DNA of 64,000 nucleotides. It comes from Streptomyces galbus (lineage in GTDB: Bacteria; Actinomycetota; Actinomycetes; Streptomycetales; Streptomycetaceae). The position numbers were made by a program, and so were the translations under genes. Positions 55,682 to 64,000 of the stretch are shown piece after piece. Each line of letters begins with the position of its first letter. Positions within the stretch are counted from its first letter, which is position 1. The DNA is taken from assembly GCF_005280195.1 (NCBI RefSeq), contig NZ_SZPR01000007.1:174270-238269 (forward strand). Reading direction: 5' to 3'. The notes below the pieces were generated by a model. The model was not told the origin of the DNA. It searched no databases and saw only the letters and a list, made by a program, of their open reading frames with translations.

Positions 55682-58600
55682 TCACGCCGGCTCCCGGCTG
55701 GTGAGAGCGGCGAGCCGGCCGGTGAGGGCCGCGGCCGTGGCCGGCGCGTGCTCCTCGATCATCGAGAAGTGGTCACCGGGCACCTCGGCCACGTCGTGCT
55801 GTGACGACCAGGACGGGCGCGGTCCGTCCACGACGGGAGCGCCGGGCAGGGGCCCGTCCGGCCGGACCAGCAGCGTCGGCGTCCTCACCGGCGTGGGCCG
55901 CCAGTCGTCCAGCAGCCGCAGGTACCCGCCCATCGCCACGAGCGCGTCGTCCTCCACCGCCCCGAGCTCGCCGAGCCGCCGGGCCATGCCGGCCAGCAGC
56001 GACGGGGTGGCGGCCCGCAGCGCCGGATCGTCGGGCGCGTAGGTGTCCAGCAGGACCAGCGCCTCCGGGAACAGTCCCGACGCCTCCAGCAGCCGTACCG
56101 CCTCGTGGGCGACGATGCCGCCGGAGGAGTAGCCGACCATCGCGAACGGCTCGCCGTCCGCCTCCCGGACCAGCGCCTGAGCCGTCGCCTCCGCCAGCGC
56201 CGCGAGCGTTGCGGGCAGCCTCTCCCCGGGCCGGAACCCGGGCAGCGACAGCGCGATCACGTCCCGTTCGCCGGCGAAGGGCGCCGCCAGCCGCGCGTAC
56301 TGGTGCGGACCCGAGGTGGCCAGCACGGTCGGCACGCACAGCAGCCTCGGCGCCGCCGGACCGGTGGCGAGCCGGGTCGCGTGCGGCAGGTCGGTCGGCT
56401 CCGGCGTGCCGAAGACGGGCCGCTGACGCGCCGCGTCGGCCAGCCGGGCCAGGACCGCTGTGGCGTCACCGTCGGCGAGAGCGGCGACTGCCTCGGCCGC
56501 GAGCGTGCCGGTCGCCGGCGCGTTCGCCGGCCCACCGGACAACTCGTCCGCCAGATACCGGGCCAGAGCCTCGGGAGAGCGCCGGTCGAGGATCACGCGG
56601 GCCGACAGCTCCAGTCCGGTCGCCGCGTTCAGGCGTCCCCGCAGCGCGACCGCGGTGACCGAGTCCATGCCCAGCTCCAGGAACTCGCGCTGGGCCGGCA
56701 CCGCGGCGGCGTCGGTGTGCCCGAGCACCGCGGCGACCTCGGCGCGGACCAGGTCCAGCAGCACCTCGCGGCGTCGCGCCGTCGCCAGCCCTGCCAGCCG
56801 TGCGGACAGGTCCGGGGCGCCGCCCGCAGCCGGTGCCGCTTCGCTGCGGGCCCGGCGTACCTGTGGGATCTCGGAGATCAGCGGGCTCGGGCGGGCGCCG
56901 TCGAAGACGCGGGTGAAGCGGCCCCAGTCCACGTCGGCGAGCACCACGCCCGGCGCGGAGAAGTCCAGCGCCCGTTCGAAGGCCGCGACCGCGGGCTGCG
57001 GACGCAGCAGCGGCAGTCCCCGGCGGCCCAACCGCTCCCGGCGGGACTCCTCCAGAGCCCGGGCCGCCTCGTCCGCGGGCTCCTCCCGCCACACACCCCA
57101 GGCCTGCGCCAGCGCGGGCAGACCGAGAGAGCGGCGGTGCGCCGCCAGCGCGTCCAGGTGGGCGTTGGCGGCCGCGTGCGCGGCGAGCCCCAGGCCGCCG
57201 CCGAGGACGCCGGTCACCGACGAGAACAGCACGAAGGAGGAGAGGTCATGACTGATCGTCAGCTCGTGCAGATGTCGCGCGCCGAGCACCTTGGCGCGCA
57301 GCAGCCGCTCCAGACCGGTCGCGGTCAGCGACTCCAGCGGGCTGTCCTCCAGCAGGCCCGCCGTGTGCACGACTCCGGTCAGCGGGGCGTCGTCGTCCAC
57401 ACCCGCGAGCACCGCGGCCAGGGCGTCCCGGTCGGCCACGTCGCACAGCGTGACCGTCGCAGTCACCCCGAGCGCGTGCAGTTCCGCCTCGGCAGCGGCG
57501 ATCAGCCCCGCATCCGTCTCCGGCTGCGCCGTCAGCAACAGCCGGGCCACGCCCTTCTCCGCGAGCAGCCTGGCCACGTGCCGGCCCGGACCCGTGACGC
57601 CGTCGGTGATGAGCCAGGTCCCGTCCGTGCCGGGCAGCGGCCCACCCGTCGGTGACGGCGCGGGCACGAGCCGGCGCACGAACACCCCGGCGCCGCGCAC
57701 GGCGGCCTGCCGCTCGCCGCCGGGCGCGGTCAGCAGGGCCGTCAGCCGCGCCAGCGCGCGGTCGTCCGCGTCCTCGGGCAGGTCCACCAGACCGCCCCAC
57801 GACTGCGGCAGTTCCAGCGCCGCGACCTGACCGAGCCCCCACACCTGCGCCCGCTCCGGCGCCGTGACGGGCTCACCCGGCCCGGTCTGCACCGCGCCGC
57901 CGGTCACCGTCCACACCGGAGCGGCGAGAGCCACGTCCGACACCGCCTGCAGCAGGACGACCGTGCGCTCCAGCCCGGCGGAGACGCCGGTGAACGCGCC
58001 CTCGTCGGGCGCGAGCGGCAGCAGGGAGATCACCCCGCCGACGGCGTCGCCGTCCAGTGCCGCCACCGACGTCGCGAGCTTCTCGGCGACCTCCTCCCGG
58101 CTCTCGTGCGCACCGACCGCCACGGTGGCGGGGCGCGCACCGGCGGCGCGCAGCAGTGCGGTGAGCCGGGAGACCAGGTCGTCGGTCCCGGCGTGCGCGG
58201 GACGCACCACCAGCCAGGCCCCGCTCAGGGCGGCCGGAGCGGGCTCCGCCGCCTGCCGCCACACCACCTGGTAGCGCCAGGAGTCCACGGCGCCGAGTTC
58301 CTTGCTGTCGCGCCGCCACGAGGCCAGCGCGGGCAGCAGCTCCGCGAGCGCGGAGGTGTCGGTCAGCCGCAGCGACGCGGCCAGGCCCCGAAGGTCACCG
58401 CGCTCCACGGCACCCCAGAACGCCGTGTCCGCCGCTTCGTCGGCCACGGCCGGCTCGGCGGCCTCGACCCAGAAGCGGCGCCGTTGGAAGGCATAGGTGG
58501 GCAGCTCCACCGTGGCCCGTCCGGCGCCGAGCACCGCGTCCCAGTCGACGGCCAGCCCCCGCACGTACGCCTCCGCCAGGGAGGTCAGGAACCGGTGCGG

Positions 58601-61207
58601 GCCGCCGCTGCCGCGGCGCAGCGTGCCCACGACGAGCGCGTCGGCGCCGACCGCCTCGACGGTCTCGTCCACCCCGAGGACCAGCACCGGATGGGCGCTG
58701 GACTCGATGAACACGTCGTGGCCGTCCTCGAGCAGCCGCCGTACGACGGGCTCGAAGTCAACCGGTCGGCGGCAGTTCTCGAACCAGTAGTCCGCCGTCA
58801 GCTCGGGGCCGTGCAGCACTTCACCGGTGACGGTCGAGTACAGCGGCACGCTGCCCGTGCGGGGACGTACGAAGGACAGCAGCTCGGTGACACGGCCGCG
58901 CAGCCGGTCCACCTGCGGGGAGTGCGAGGCGACCGTCGCGGGAACGACCCGCGCCCGGATCCCCCGCTCGGTGAGCGCCGCGACCAGCCTCTGAAGCGGC
59001 TCGGGCGCCCCCGCCACGGTCACCAGCCGCGGGCTGTTGACGCCCGCGACGGCGAGCTGCCCCCCGTACGGGGCGATCCACTCCTCGGCCTCGCGCCGCG
59101 ACAGCGCGAGCGAGGCCACCGCGCCGCGCCCCACCAGTTCGTCGGCGAACAGCTGGGAGCGCAGCACCACGATCCGCGCCGCGTCCTCCAACGTGAGCGC
59201 GCCGGCGACACAGGCCGCCGCGATCTCGCCCTGCGAGTGCCCCACCACCGCGTCCGGTTCCACGCCGTGCCGCCGCCACAGCTCGGCCAGGGACACCATC
59301 ACCGAGAACAGCACCGGCTGCACGACCTCGATGCGCTCCAGTGACGGGGCGCCCGGGCGCTCGCGCAGCACGTCCTCCACCGACCAGTACACCTGGGCCC
59401 GGACCGCGGCGTCGCACTCGCGCAGCCGCTCGGCGAACGCCGGGGCGGAGTCCAGCAGTTCCACCGCCATCCCGGCCCACTGCGAGCCCTGGCCCGGGAA
59501 GACGAACACAGTCTTCCCGCGCTCCTTGGCCACCCCGGTGGTCAGCCGGGCACTCGTCTCACCCCGGGACAACCCCTCGAGACCGGCGGACAGCTCCGCC
59601 GCGTCCGCACCCAGGACGACGGCACGGTGGTCGTGGGCCGTGCGGGTCGCCACCAGGGAGTGAGCCACGTCCGCGGGCGCCAGCTCCGGGCGGGCCGTCA
59701 CATGGGCACGCAGCCGAGCGGCCTGCGCACGCAGCGCGGCATCGCCGCGCGCCGACAGCGCGTACGGCACGACCCGCGGCGCCGGCGCGGCGGGCTCCGC
59801 GGCCGTCTCGGGGACGGCCTGCCCCTGCTCCAGCACCACGTGCGCGTTCGTGCCGCTCATGCCGAACGCGGAGACTCCCGCCCGGCGCGGCCGTCCGGTC
59901 CGCGGCCACTCCCGCGCCTCGGTGAGCAGCTCCACCGCGCCGCGCTGCCAGTCCACGAACGGCGTCGGCTCGTCGGCGTGCAGGGTGCGCGGCAGCACAC
60001 CGCGCTCCATCGCCTCGACCATCTTGATGACGCCGACCACACCGGCCGCGGCCAGGGTGTGCCCCACGTTCGACTTCACCGAGCCGAGCAGCAGCGGCCC
60101 CTGGGCCTCCCGGCCCTGCCCGTACGTCGCGATGAGCGCCTGAGCCTCGATCGGGTCACCGAGCCGGGTGCCCGTGCCGTGCGCCTCGACGGCGTCCACG
60201 TCGGCGACGGTGAGGCCCGCCGAGTCCAGCGCGGCGCGGATCACCCGTTCCTGGGACGGTCCGCTGGGCGCGGTCAGCCCATTGCTGGCACCGTCCTGGT
60301 TGACCGCGCTGCCCCGCACCACCGCCAGCACACGGTGCCCGTTGCGGCGCGCGTCCGACAGCCGCTCCACCACCAGCACACCGACGCCCTCGGCGAAACC
60401 GGTGCCGTCCGCACCGGCGCCGAAGGCCTTGCACCGGCCGTCCGGGGAGAACCCGCGCTGCCGGCTGAAGTCCACGAACCCGGTCGGCGTGGCCATCACC
60501 GTCACTCCGCCGACCAGGGCCAGCGAGCACTCCTCCCGCCGCAGCGCCTGCGCCGCCAGGTGCAGCGCCACCAGCGAGGAGGAGCACGCGGAGTCGACGG
60601 TGACCGCCGGCCCCTCCAGCCCGAACAGGTACGCCACCCGGCCCGACAGCACACTGGGCGCCGATCCCGTCATGCGGTACGCCTCGATCTCCTGCGGCGC
60701 GGAGGTCAGCAGCACCTGGTAGTCGGAGGTCACACAGCCCGCGTAGACGCCGGTGGAGCTGCCGCGCAGCGAGACCGGGTCGATGCCGGCGCGCTCCAGC
60801 GCCTCCCAGGAGCTCTCCAGGAACAGCCGCTGCTGCGGGTCCATGGCGAGCGCCTCCCGCGGGGAGATGCCGAAGAACTCGGCGTCGAACTCGGCCGCGT
60901 CGTACAGGAACCCGCCCTGCCGGGTGTACGACTTGCCCGGCCGGTCCGGTTCCGGGTCGTACAGGCCGTCGACGTCCCAGCCGCGGTCGGCGGGGAACTC
61001 GGAGATGGCGTCGCCACCTTCCGCCACGAGGCGCCACAGGTCCTCGGGCGAGCGCACCCCGCCCGGGAGCCGGCAGCTCATGCCGACGATCGCGATCGGC
61101 TCCTGCCACGACTCCTCGGCCCGCTTCAGCCGCTGCCGGGACTCGCGCAGCTCGACCGTCACCCGCTTCAGATACTCCCGCAGTTTCTTCTCGTCGGACT
61201 CAGACAT
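55682..61207 (-). CDS. Type I PKS, terminal module KS-AT-(KR inactive)-ACP-TE
   Basis: 1841 aa. A docking helix (1-32) is followed by KS with Cys208, His343 and His383. AT (~565-860) has GHSQG Ser658 and VASHS (759-763), predicting methylmalonyl-CoA. The post-AT linker and KR region (~1000-1420) follow, then ACP with Ser1516 (LGMDS). TE (~1600-1841) has Ser1694 (GYSSG), Asp1721 and His1813. The KR looks dead: the NADPH motif reads T-D-G-V-T-G-P-G, the LDD motif is LED, and catalytic Tyr is His1344 (57176-57178), although Lys, Ser and Asn remain. ATG 61207 follows GCGAGGAA. It starts 43 bp after the preceding PKS gene. Confidence 0.95.
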   Translation of the reverse strand: MSESDEKKLREYLKRVTVELRESRQRLKRAEESWQEPIAIVGMSCRLPGGVRSPEDLWRLVAEGGDAISEFPADRGWDVDGLYDPEPDRPGKSYTRQGGFLYDAAEFDAEFFGISPREALAMDPQQRLFLESSWEALERAGIDPVSLRGSSTGVYAGCVTSDYQVLLTSAPQEIEAYRMTGSAPSVLSGRVAYLFGLEGPAVTVDSACSSSLVALHLAAQALRREECSLALVGGVTVMATPTGFVDFSRQRGFSPDGRCKAFGAGADGTGFAEGVGVLVVERLSDARRNGHRVLAVVRGSAVNQDGASNGLTAPSGPSQERVIRAALDSAGLTVADVDAVEAHGTGTRLGDPIEAQALIATYGQGREAQGPLLLGSVKSNVGHTLAAAGVVGVIKMVEAMERGVLPRTLHADEPTPFVDWQRGAVELLTEAREWPRTGRPRRAGVSAFGMSGTNAHVVLEQGQAVPETAAEPAAPAPRVVPYALSARGDAALRAQAARLRAHVTARPELAPADVAHSLVATRTAHDHRAVVLGADAAELSAGLEGLSRGETSARLTTGVAKERGKTVFVFPGQGSQWAGMAVELLDSAPAFAERLRECDAAVRAQVYWSVEDVLRERPGAPSLERIEVVQPVLFSVMVSLAELWRRHGVEPDAVVGHSQGEIAAACVAGALTLEDAARIVVLRSQLFADELVGRGAVASLALSRREAEEWIAPYGGQLAVAGVNSPRLVTVAGAPEPLQRLVAALTERGIRARVVPATVASHSPQVDRLRGRVTELLSFVRPRTGSVPLYSTVTGEVLHGPELTADYWFENCRRPVDFEPVVRRLLEDGHDVFIESSAHPVLVLGVDETVEAVGADALVVGTLRRGSGGPHRFLTSLAEAYVRGLAVDWDAVLGAGRATVELPTYAFQRRRFWVEAAEPAVADEAADTAFWGAVERGDLRGLAASLRLTDTSALAELLPALASWRRDSKELGAVDSWRYQVVWRQAAEPAPAALSGAWLVVRPAHAGTDDLVSRLTALLRAAGARPATVAVGAHESREEVAEKLATSVAALDGDAVGGVISLLPLAPDEGAFTGVSAGLERTVVLLQAVSDVALAAPVWTVTGGAVQTGPGEPVTAPERAQVWGLGQVAALELPQSWGGLVDLPEDADDRALARLTALLTAPGGERQAAVRGAGVFVRRLVPAPSPTGGPLPGTDGTWLITDGVTGPGRHVARLLAEKGVARLLLTAQPETDAGLIAAAEAELHALGVTATVTLCDVADRDALAAVLAGVDDDAPLTGVVHTAGLLEDSPLESLTATGLERLLRAKVLGARHLHELTISHDLSSFVLFSSVTGVLGGGLGLAAHAAANAHLDALAAHRRSLGLPALAQAWGVWREEPADEAARALEESRRERLGRRGLPLLRPQPAVAAFERALDFSAPGVVLADVDWGRFTRVFDGARPSPLISEIPQVRRARSEAAPAAGGAPDLSARLAGLATARRREVLLDLVRAEVAAVLGHTDAAAVPAQREFLELGMDSVTAVALRGRLNAATGLELSARVILDRRSPEALARYLADELSGGPANAPATGTLAAEAVAALADGDATAVLARLADAARQRPVFGTPEPTDLPHATRLATGPAAPRLLCVPTVLATSGPHQYARLAAPFAGERDVIALSLPGFRPGERLPATLAALAEATAQALVREADGEPFAMVGYSSGGIVAHEAVRLLEASGLFPEALVLLDTYAPDDPALRAATPSLLAGMARRLGELGAVEDDALVAMGGYLRLLDDWRPTPVRTPTLLVRPDGPLPGAPVVDGPRPSWSSQHDVAEVPGDHFSMIEEHAPATAAALTGRLAALTSREPA

Positions 61208-61250
61208 CGCGTTCCTCGCTGGGTTCAGGGGTCGGTGGGTGTCGGCGGGG

Positions 61251-64000
61251 TCAGGACGCGTCGAGTTCGGAGTCGATGAGGTCGAAAAGGTCGTCACCGT
61301 CCGCGTCGTCGAGCCGCTCCGCGAGATCTCCGGCGGCGTCCGCGGCCGGCGCCGGCAGCTCGGTCAGCAGCTGTCGCAGCCGCGCCGCGGCCCGCTCCCG
61401 TTCGCCGTCGTCGGCACCGGCCAGGGCCGCGCCGATGCGGTCGAGTGCGCCGTGCAGGTCGGCCACCGGCTCCGGCGGGGCCAGTTCGGCCGTGATCCGG
61501 CCCGCCAGGGCCACCGGTGTCGGGTGGTCGAACGCCAGCGTCGCGGGCAGCGTCAGACCCGTCGCCGCCACCAGTCGGTTGCGCAGGTTCACCGCGGCCA
61601 GGGAGTCGAACCCCAGCTCCTTCAGCGGGCGCCGCGGCTGCACCTCGTCGCCACCGGGCAACTGCAGCACCTCGGCGATCTCGGTACGCACCAGCTCCAG
61701 GACCCGGCGCTCCCGGTCGGCGGGGGCGAGGGCGGCGAGGGCCGCCAAGAGACCGCCGGCCGCCTCCTGAGCGCCGTGCGCATCCTGCGTCTGCTGGGGG
61801 TCCCGCGGGGCCGGAGCCGACGCCCCCGGCTCGGGCGTCGCCGCGGCGTGCCGGCGCCGCCAGGCCGACAGGGCCGGCAGCACCTCGCCGAGCGCCTCCC
61901 GCTCCGCGCCCAGGGCCGTCGCGAGCGAGGACAGGTCCTCCTGCTCGACGGCCTCCCAGAACCGGGCCTCGGCCGAACCGGCCGGGGCCGCGTGCGCCTC
62001 TTCGGCCTGCAGCCAGTAGCGCCGGCGCTGGAAGGGGTAGGTGGGCAGCGCCACCGTGCGACTCCCGGAACCGGCGTACAGCGCACGCCAGTCGACGTCC
62101 GCGCCGCGCACATGGGCCGTGGCCACGGCGACGGTGAACGTCTCGGTCTGCGGACGCCCGCGGCGCAGCGCCGGCACCACGGCGGCCGCCTCCGAGCGGT
62201 CCGTGAGCGCCTCCTGGGCCAGCGCGGTGAGCACCGCGTCCGGGCCGAGTTCGACGAAGGTCGACACACCCGCCTCGACCAGCGTGGTGATCCCGTCGTG
62301 GAAGCGGACGGCCTCCCGGACGTGGCGCACCCAGTACTCCGGCGAGCGCAGCTCGTCACCGGTGGCCACCCGGCCGTACAGGTTCGACACCACCGGGATC
62401 TGCGGTTCGCGCAGCGACAGCCCGGCCACCACCGCCCGGAACTCCTCCAGCATCGGTTCCATGAGGGGGGAGTGGAAGGCGTGGCTGACCCGCAGCCGCC
62501 GGGCTTTCACCCCGCGGGCGGCCAGCTCGTCGGCCAGGGCGTCGACGGCGTCCTCGGTACCGGAGACCACGGTGGAGGCGGGGCCGTTGACGGCGGCCAC
62601 GCCCACCTCGTGCGCACGGCCGGACAGCAGCGGCGCGACCTCCTCCTCGGCGGCGAGGACGGAGAGCATGGCCCCCCCGGGCGGCAGGGCTTGCATCAGC
62701 CGGCCGCGGGCGGCCACCAGGGTGCAGGCGTCGGCCAGGGACAGCACTCCCGCGACATGAGCGGCCACCAGCTCGCCGACCGAGTGCCCCAGCAGATGCC
62801 CGGGGCGCAGCCCCCACGACTCGGCGAGCCGGTACAGCGCGACCTCGAGGGCGAACAGCGCGGTCTGGGTGTAGCGCGTCTCGTCGAGCAGCGCGGCCTC
62901 GGGCGAGCCCTCCGCGGCGAAGATCAGCTCCCGCAGCGGCCGGTCCAGGTGCCGGTCGAGGACCGCGCACACGGTGTCCAGCGTCTCGGCGAACACCGGG
63001 AACGCCTCGTACAGTTCGCGGCCCATGCCGGGGCGCTGGCTGCCCTGCCCGGTGAACAGGAACGCCGGAGCACCGCCCGGCCGGGTCTCCCCGGCGGGGG
63101 CGCGCACCAGGGTGGGGGCCGATCCGCCGTCCGTCAGGGCCAGGAGCCCCTGACGCAGCCCTTCCTCGTCCGCCGCCGCGACCACCGCGCGCACATCGAG
63201 GTGGGCCCGCGTGGTCGCCAGCGAGAACCCGAGGTCGCGGGCCGGCTCCTGGCCGAGCAGACCGGACACCCGCGCGGCCTGTGCGGCCAGCGCCGCCGGC
63301 GTCCGCGCCGACAGCGGCAGCACCGTCACCGGCAGCGGCTTCACCGCTCCGGGGGTCTCGGTGTGGGTCTCTTCTGGGGTGGTGGGGGTGGGGGGTGCTT
63401 GTTCGAGGATGATGTGGGCGTTGGTGCCGCTGATGCCGAAGGAGGAGACGGCGGCGCGGCGGGGGTGTGTGGTGGGGGGCCAGGGGCGGGTGTGGGTGAG
63501 GAGTTGGACGGTGCCGGTGTTCCAGTCGATGAGGGGGGAGGGGGTGTCGGCGTGGAGGGTGGCAGGGAGTGTGTTGTGTTGTATGGCCTGGATCATTTTG
63601 ATGATGCCGCCGACGCCGGCTGCGGCTTGGGTGTGGCCGATGTTGGATTTGAGGGAGCCGAGGTAGAGGGGGTGGTCGGGGGTGTGGGCTTGTCCGTAGG
63701 TGTTGATGAGGGCTTGGGCTTCGATGGGGTCGCCGAGGCGGGTTCCGGTGCCGTGGGCTTCGACGGCGTCGATGTCGGCGGGGGTGAGGCCGGCGTTGGT
63801 GAGGGCGGTGTGGATGACGCGTTGTTGTGAGGGGCCGTTGGGGGCGGTGAGGCCGTTGCTGGCGCCGTCCTGGTTGACGGCGCTGCCGCGGATGACGGCG
63901 AGGACGGTGTGGTTGTTGCGGTGGGCGTCGGAGAGTTTTTCCAGGACGAGGATGCCGACGCCTTCGGACCAGCCGGTGCCGTCGGCGTCGGCGCTGAAGG
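61251..64000 (-). CDS. Type I PKS, penultimate module KS-AT-ACP (5' end beyond window)
   Basis: The last ~915 residues of a modular PKS. The KS C-terminal half ([22 protein letters not shown]) runs to about 63420. AT (~63090-62060) has GQGSQ, GHSVG and HAFHS, predicting malonyl-CoA. A short post-AT element leads directly to an ACP ([15 protein letters not shown], ~61590). A C-terminal acidic docking tail ([19 protein letters not shown]) should pair with the next protein. There is no KR, DH or ER, so the beta-carbon stays a ketone. From about 63355 to the window edge codons change abruptly to almost only C- and A-ending ones. Confidence 0.95.
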   Translation of the reverse strand, partial: FSADADGTGWSEGVGILVLEKLSDAHRNNHTVLAVIRGSAVNQDGASNGLTAPNGPSQQRVIHTALTNAGLTPADIDAVEAHGTGTRLGDPIEAQALINTYGQAHTPDHPLYLGSLKSNIGHTQAAAGVGGIIKMIQAIQHNTLPATLHADTPSPLIDWNTGTVQLLTHTRPWPPTTHPRRAAVSSFGISGTNAHIILEQAPPTPTTPEETHTETPGAVKPLPVTVLPLSARTPAALAAQAARVSGLLGQEPARDLGFSLATTRAHLDVRAVVAAADEEGLRQGLLALTDGGSAPTLVRAPAGETRPGGAPAFLFTGQGSQRPGMGRELYEAFPVFAETLDTVCAVLDRHLDRPLRELIFAAEGSPEAALLDETRYTQTALFALEVALYRLAESWGLRPGHLLGHSVGELVAAHVAGVLSLADACTLVAARGRLMQALPPGGAMLSVLAAEEEVAPLLSGRAHEVGVAAVNGPASTVVSGTEDAVDALADELAARGVKARRLRVSHAFHSPLMEPMLEEFRAVVAGLSLREPQIPVVSNLYGRVATGDELRSPEYWVRHVREAVRFHDGITTLVEAGVSTFVELGPDAVLTALAQEALTDRSEAAAVVPALRRGRPQTETFTVAVATAHVRGADVDWRALYAGSGSRTVALPTYPFQRRRYWLQAEEAHAAPAGSAEARFWEAVEQEDLSSLATALGAEREALGEVLPALSAWRRRHAAATPEPGASAPAPRDPQQTQDAHGAQEAAGGLLAALAALAPADRERRVLELVRTEIAEVLQLPGGDEVQPRRPLKELGFDSLAAVNLRNRLVAATGLTLPATLAFDHPTPVALAGRITAELAPPEPVADLHGALDRIGAALAGADDGERERAAARLRQLLTELPAPAADAAGDLAERLDDADGDDLFDLIDSELDAS

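Overview
This is a very GC-rich actinobacterial chromosome segment that reads as Streptomyces. Supporting signs are GTG and leaderless starts, a WhiB-family regulator, an OxyR/AhpCD locus, SpoIIE-type phosphatase and class A PBP genes, a rare TTA codon in a pathway regulator, and modular type I PKS genes. From memory, the order oxyR-ahpCD, PBP, fumC/fumB, DUF1707, wbl, glpX matches the conserved core of Streptomyces chromosomes (about SCO5031-SCO5047 in S. coelicolor). I could not check this by search.

Region 1 (1-37 kb) is mostly housekeeping. It holds: a two-component pair followed by Flp-pilin/TadE/OmpA-like small exported proteins (1-4.3 kb); a type VII secretion-associated mycosin with two upstream WXG/ESX-like genes (4.4-8.1 kb); DUF192, an LLM-class oxidoreductase and a methyltransferase (8.3-10.5 kb); a 717-bp stretch without a gene ending in a strong intrinsic terminator; cis-prenyltransferase, PhoH and a transglycosylase-like protein (11.2-14.9 kb); an AI-2E-type membrane protein; the divergent ahpCD/oxyR peroxide-stress locus; a PadR-controlled ABC exporter; an SPFH/ribbon-helix-helix pair; a class A penicillin-binding protein; a SpoIIE phosphatase; both class II and class I fumarases; DUF1707; a WhiB-like protein; GlpX fructose-1,6-bisphosphatase; DUF4245; and a nitroreductase. 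A decayed msrB pseudogene at about 37.1-37.5 kb marks the edge of this region.

Region 2 (37.6-64 kb, running off the right end) is one flank of a type I polyketide biosynthetic cluster that I do not recognise. A gamma-butyrolactone-receptor-like TetR protein is followed by a large LuxR (LAL) activator. The activator's promoter carries an ArpA-type operator, and the gene has one TTA codon. Then come a discrete thioesterase, an MFS exporter, a GMC oxidoreductase, a second TetR regulator, and a rightward oxidation unit: NTF2-like protein, acyl-CoA-dehydrogenase-like protein, two P450s, NTF2-like protein. The leftward operon encodes the last two PKS modules, a class A flavin monooxygenase, and acyl-CoA carboxylase beta and epsilon subunits.

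How the parts fit: the visible assembly line ends with a malonyl module that has no reductive domain, then a methylmalonyl module whose ketoreductase has lost its catalytic tyrosine (His instead) and its NADPH motif. I infer that the chain reaches the terminal thioesterase as a 2-methyl-3,5-dioxo thioester, which could be released as a 4-hydroxy-3-methyl-2-pyrone or a beta-keto lactone. Both P450s lack the usual I-helix acid/alcohol pair, so their chemistry may be unusual. The GMC gene and the ACAD-P450 operon share a 17-bp promoter motif that I propose is the LAL activator's binding site. Most of the PKS, and hence the product, lies outside the window.
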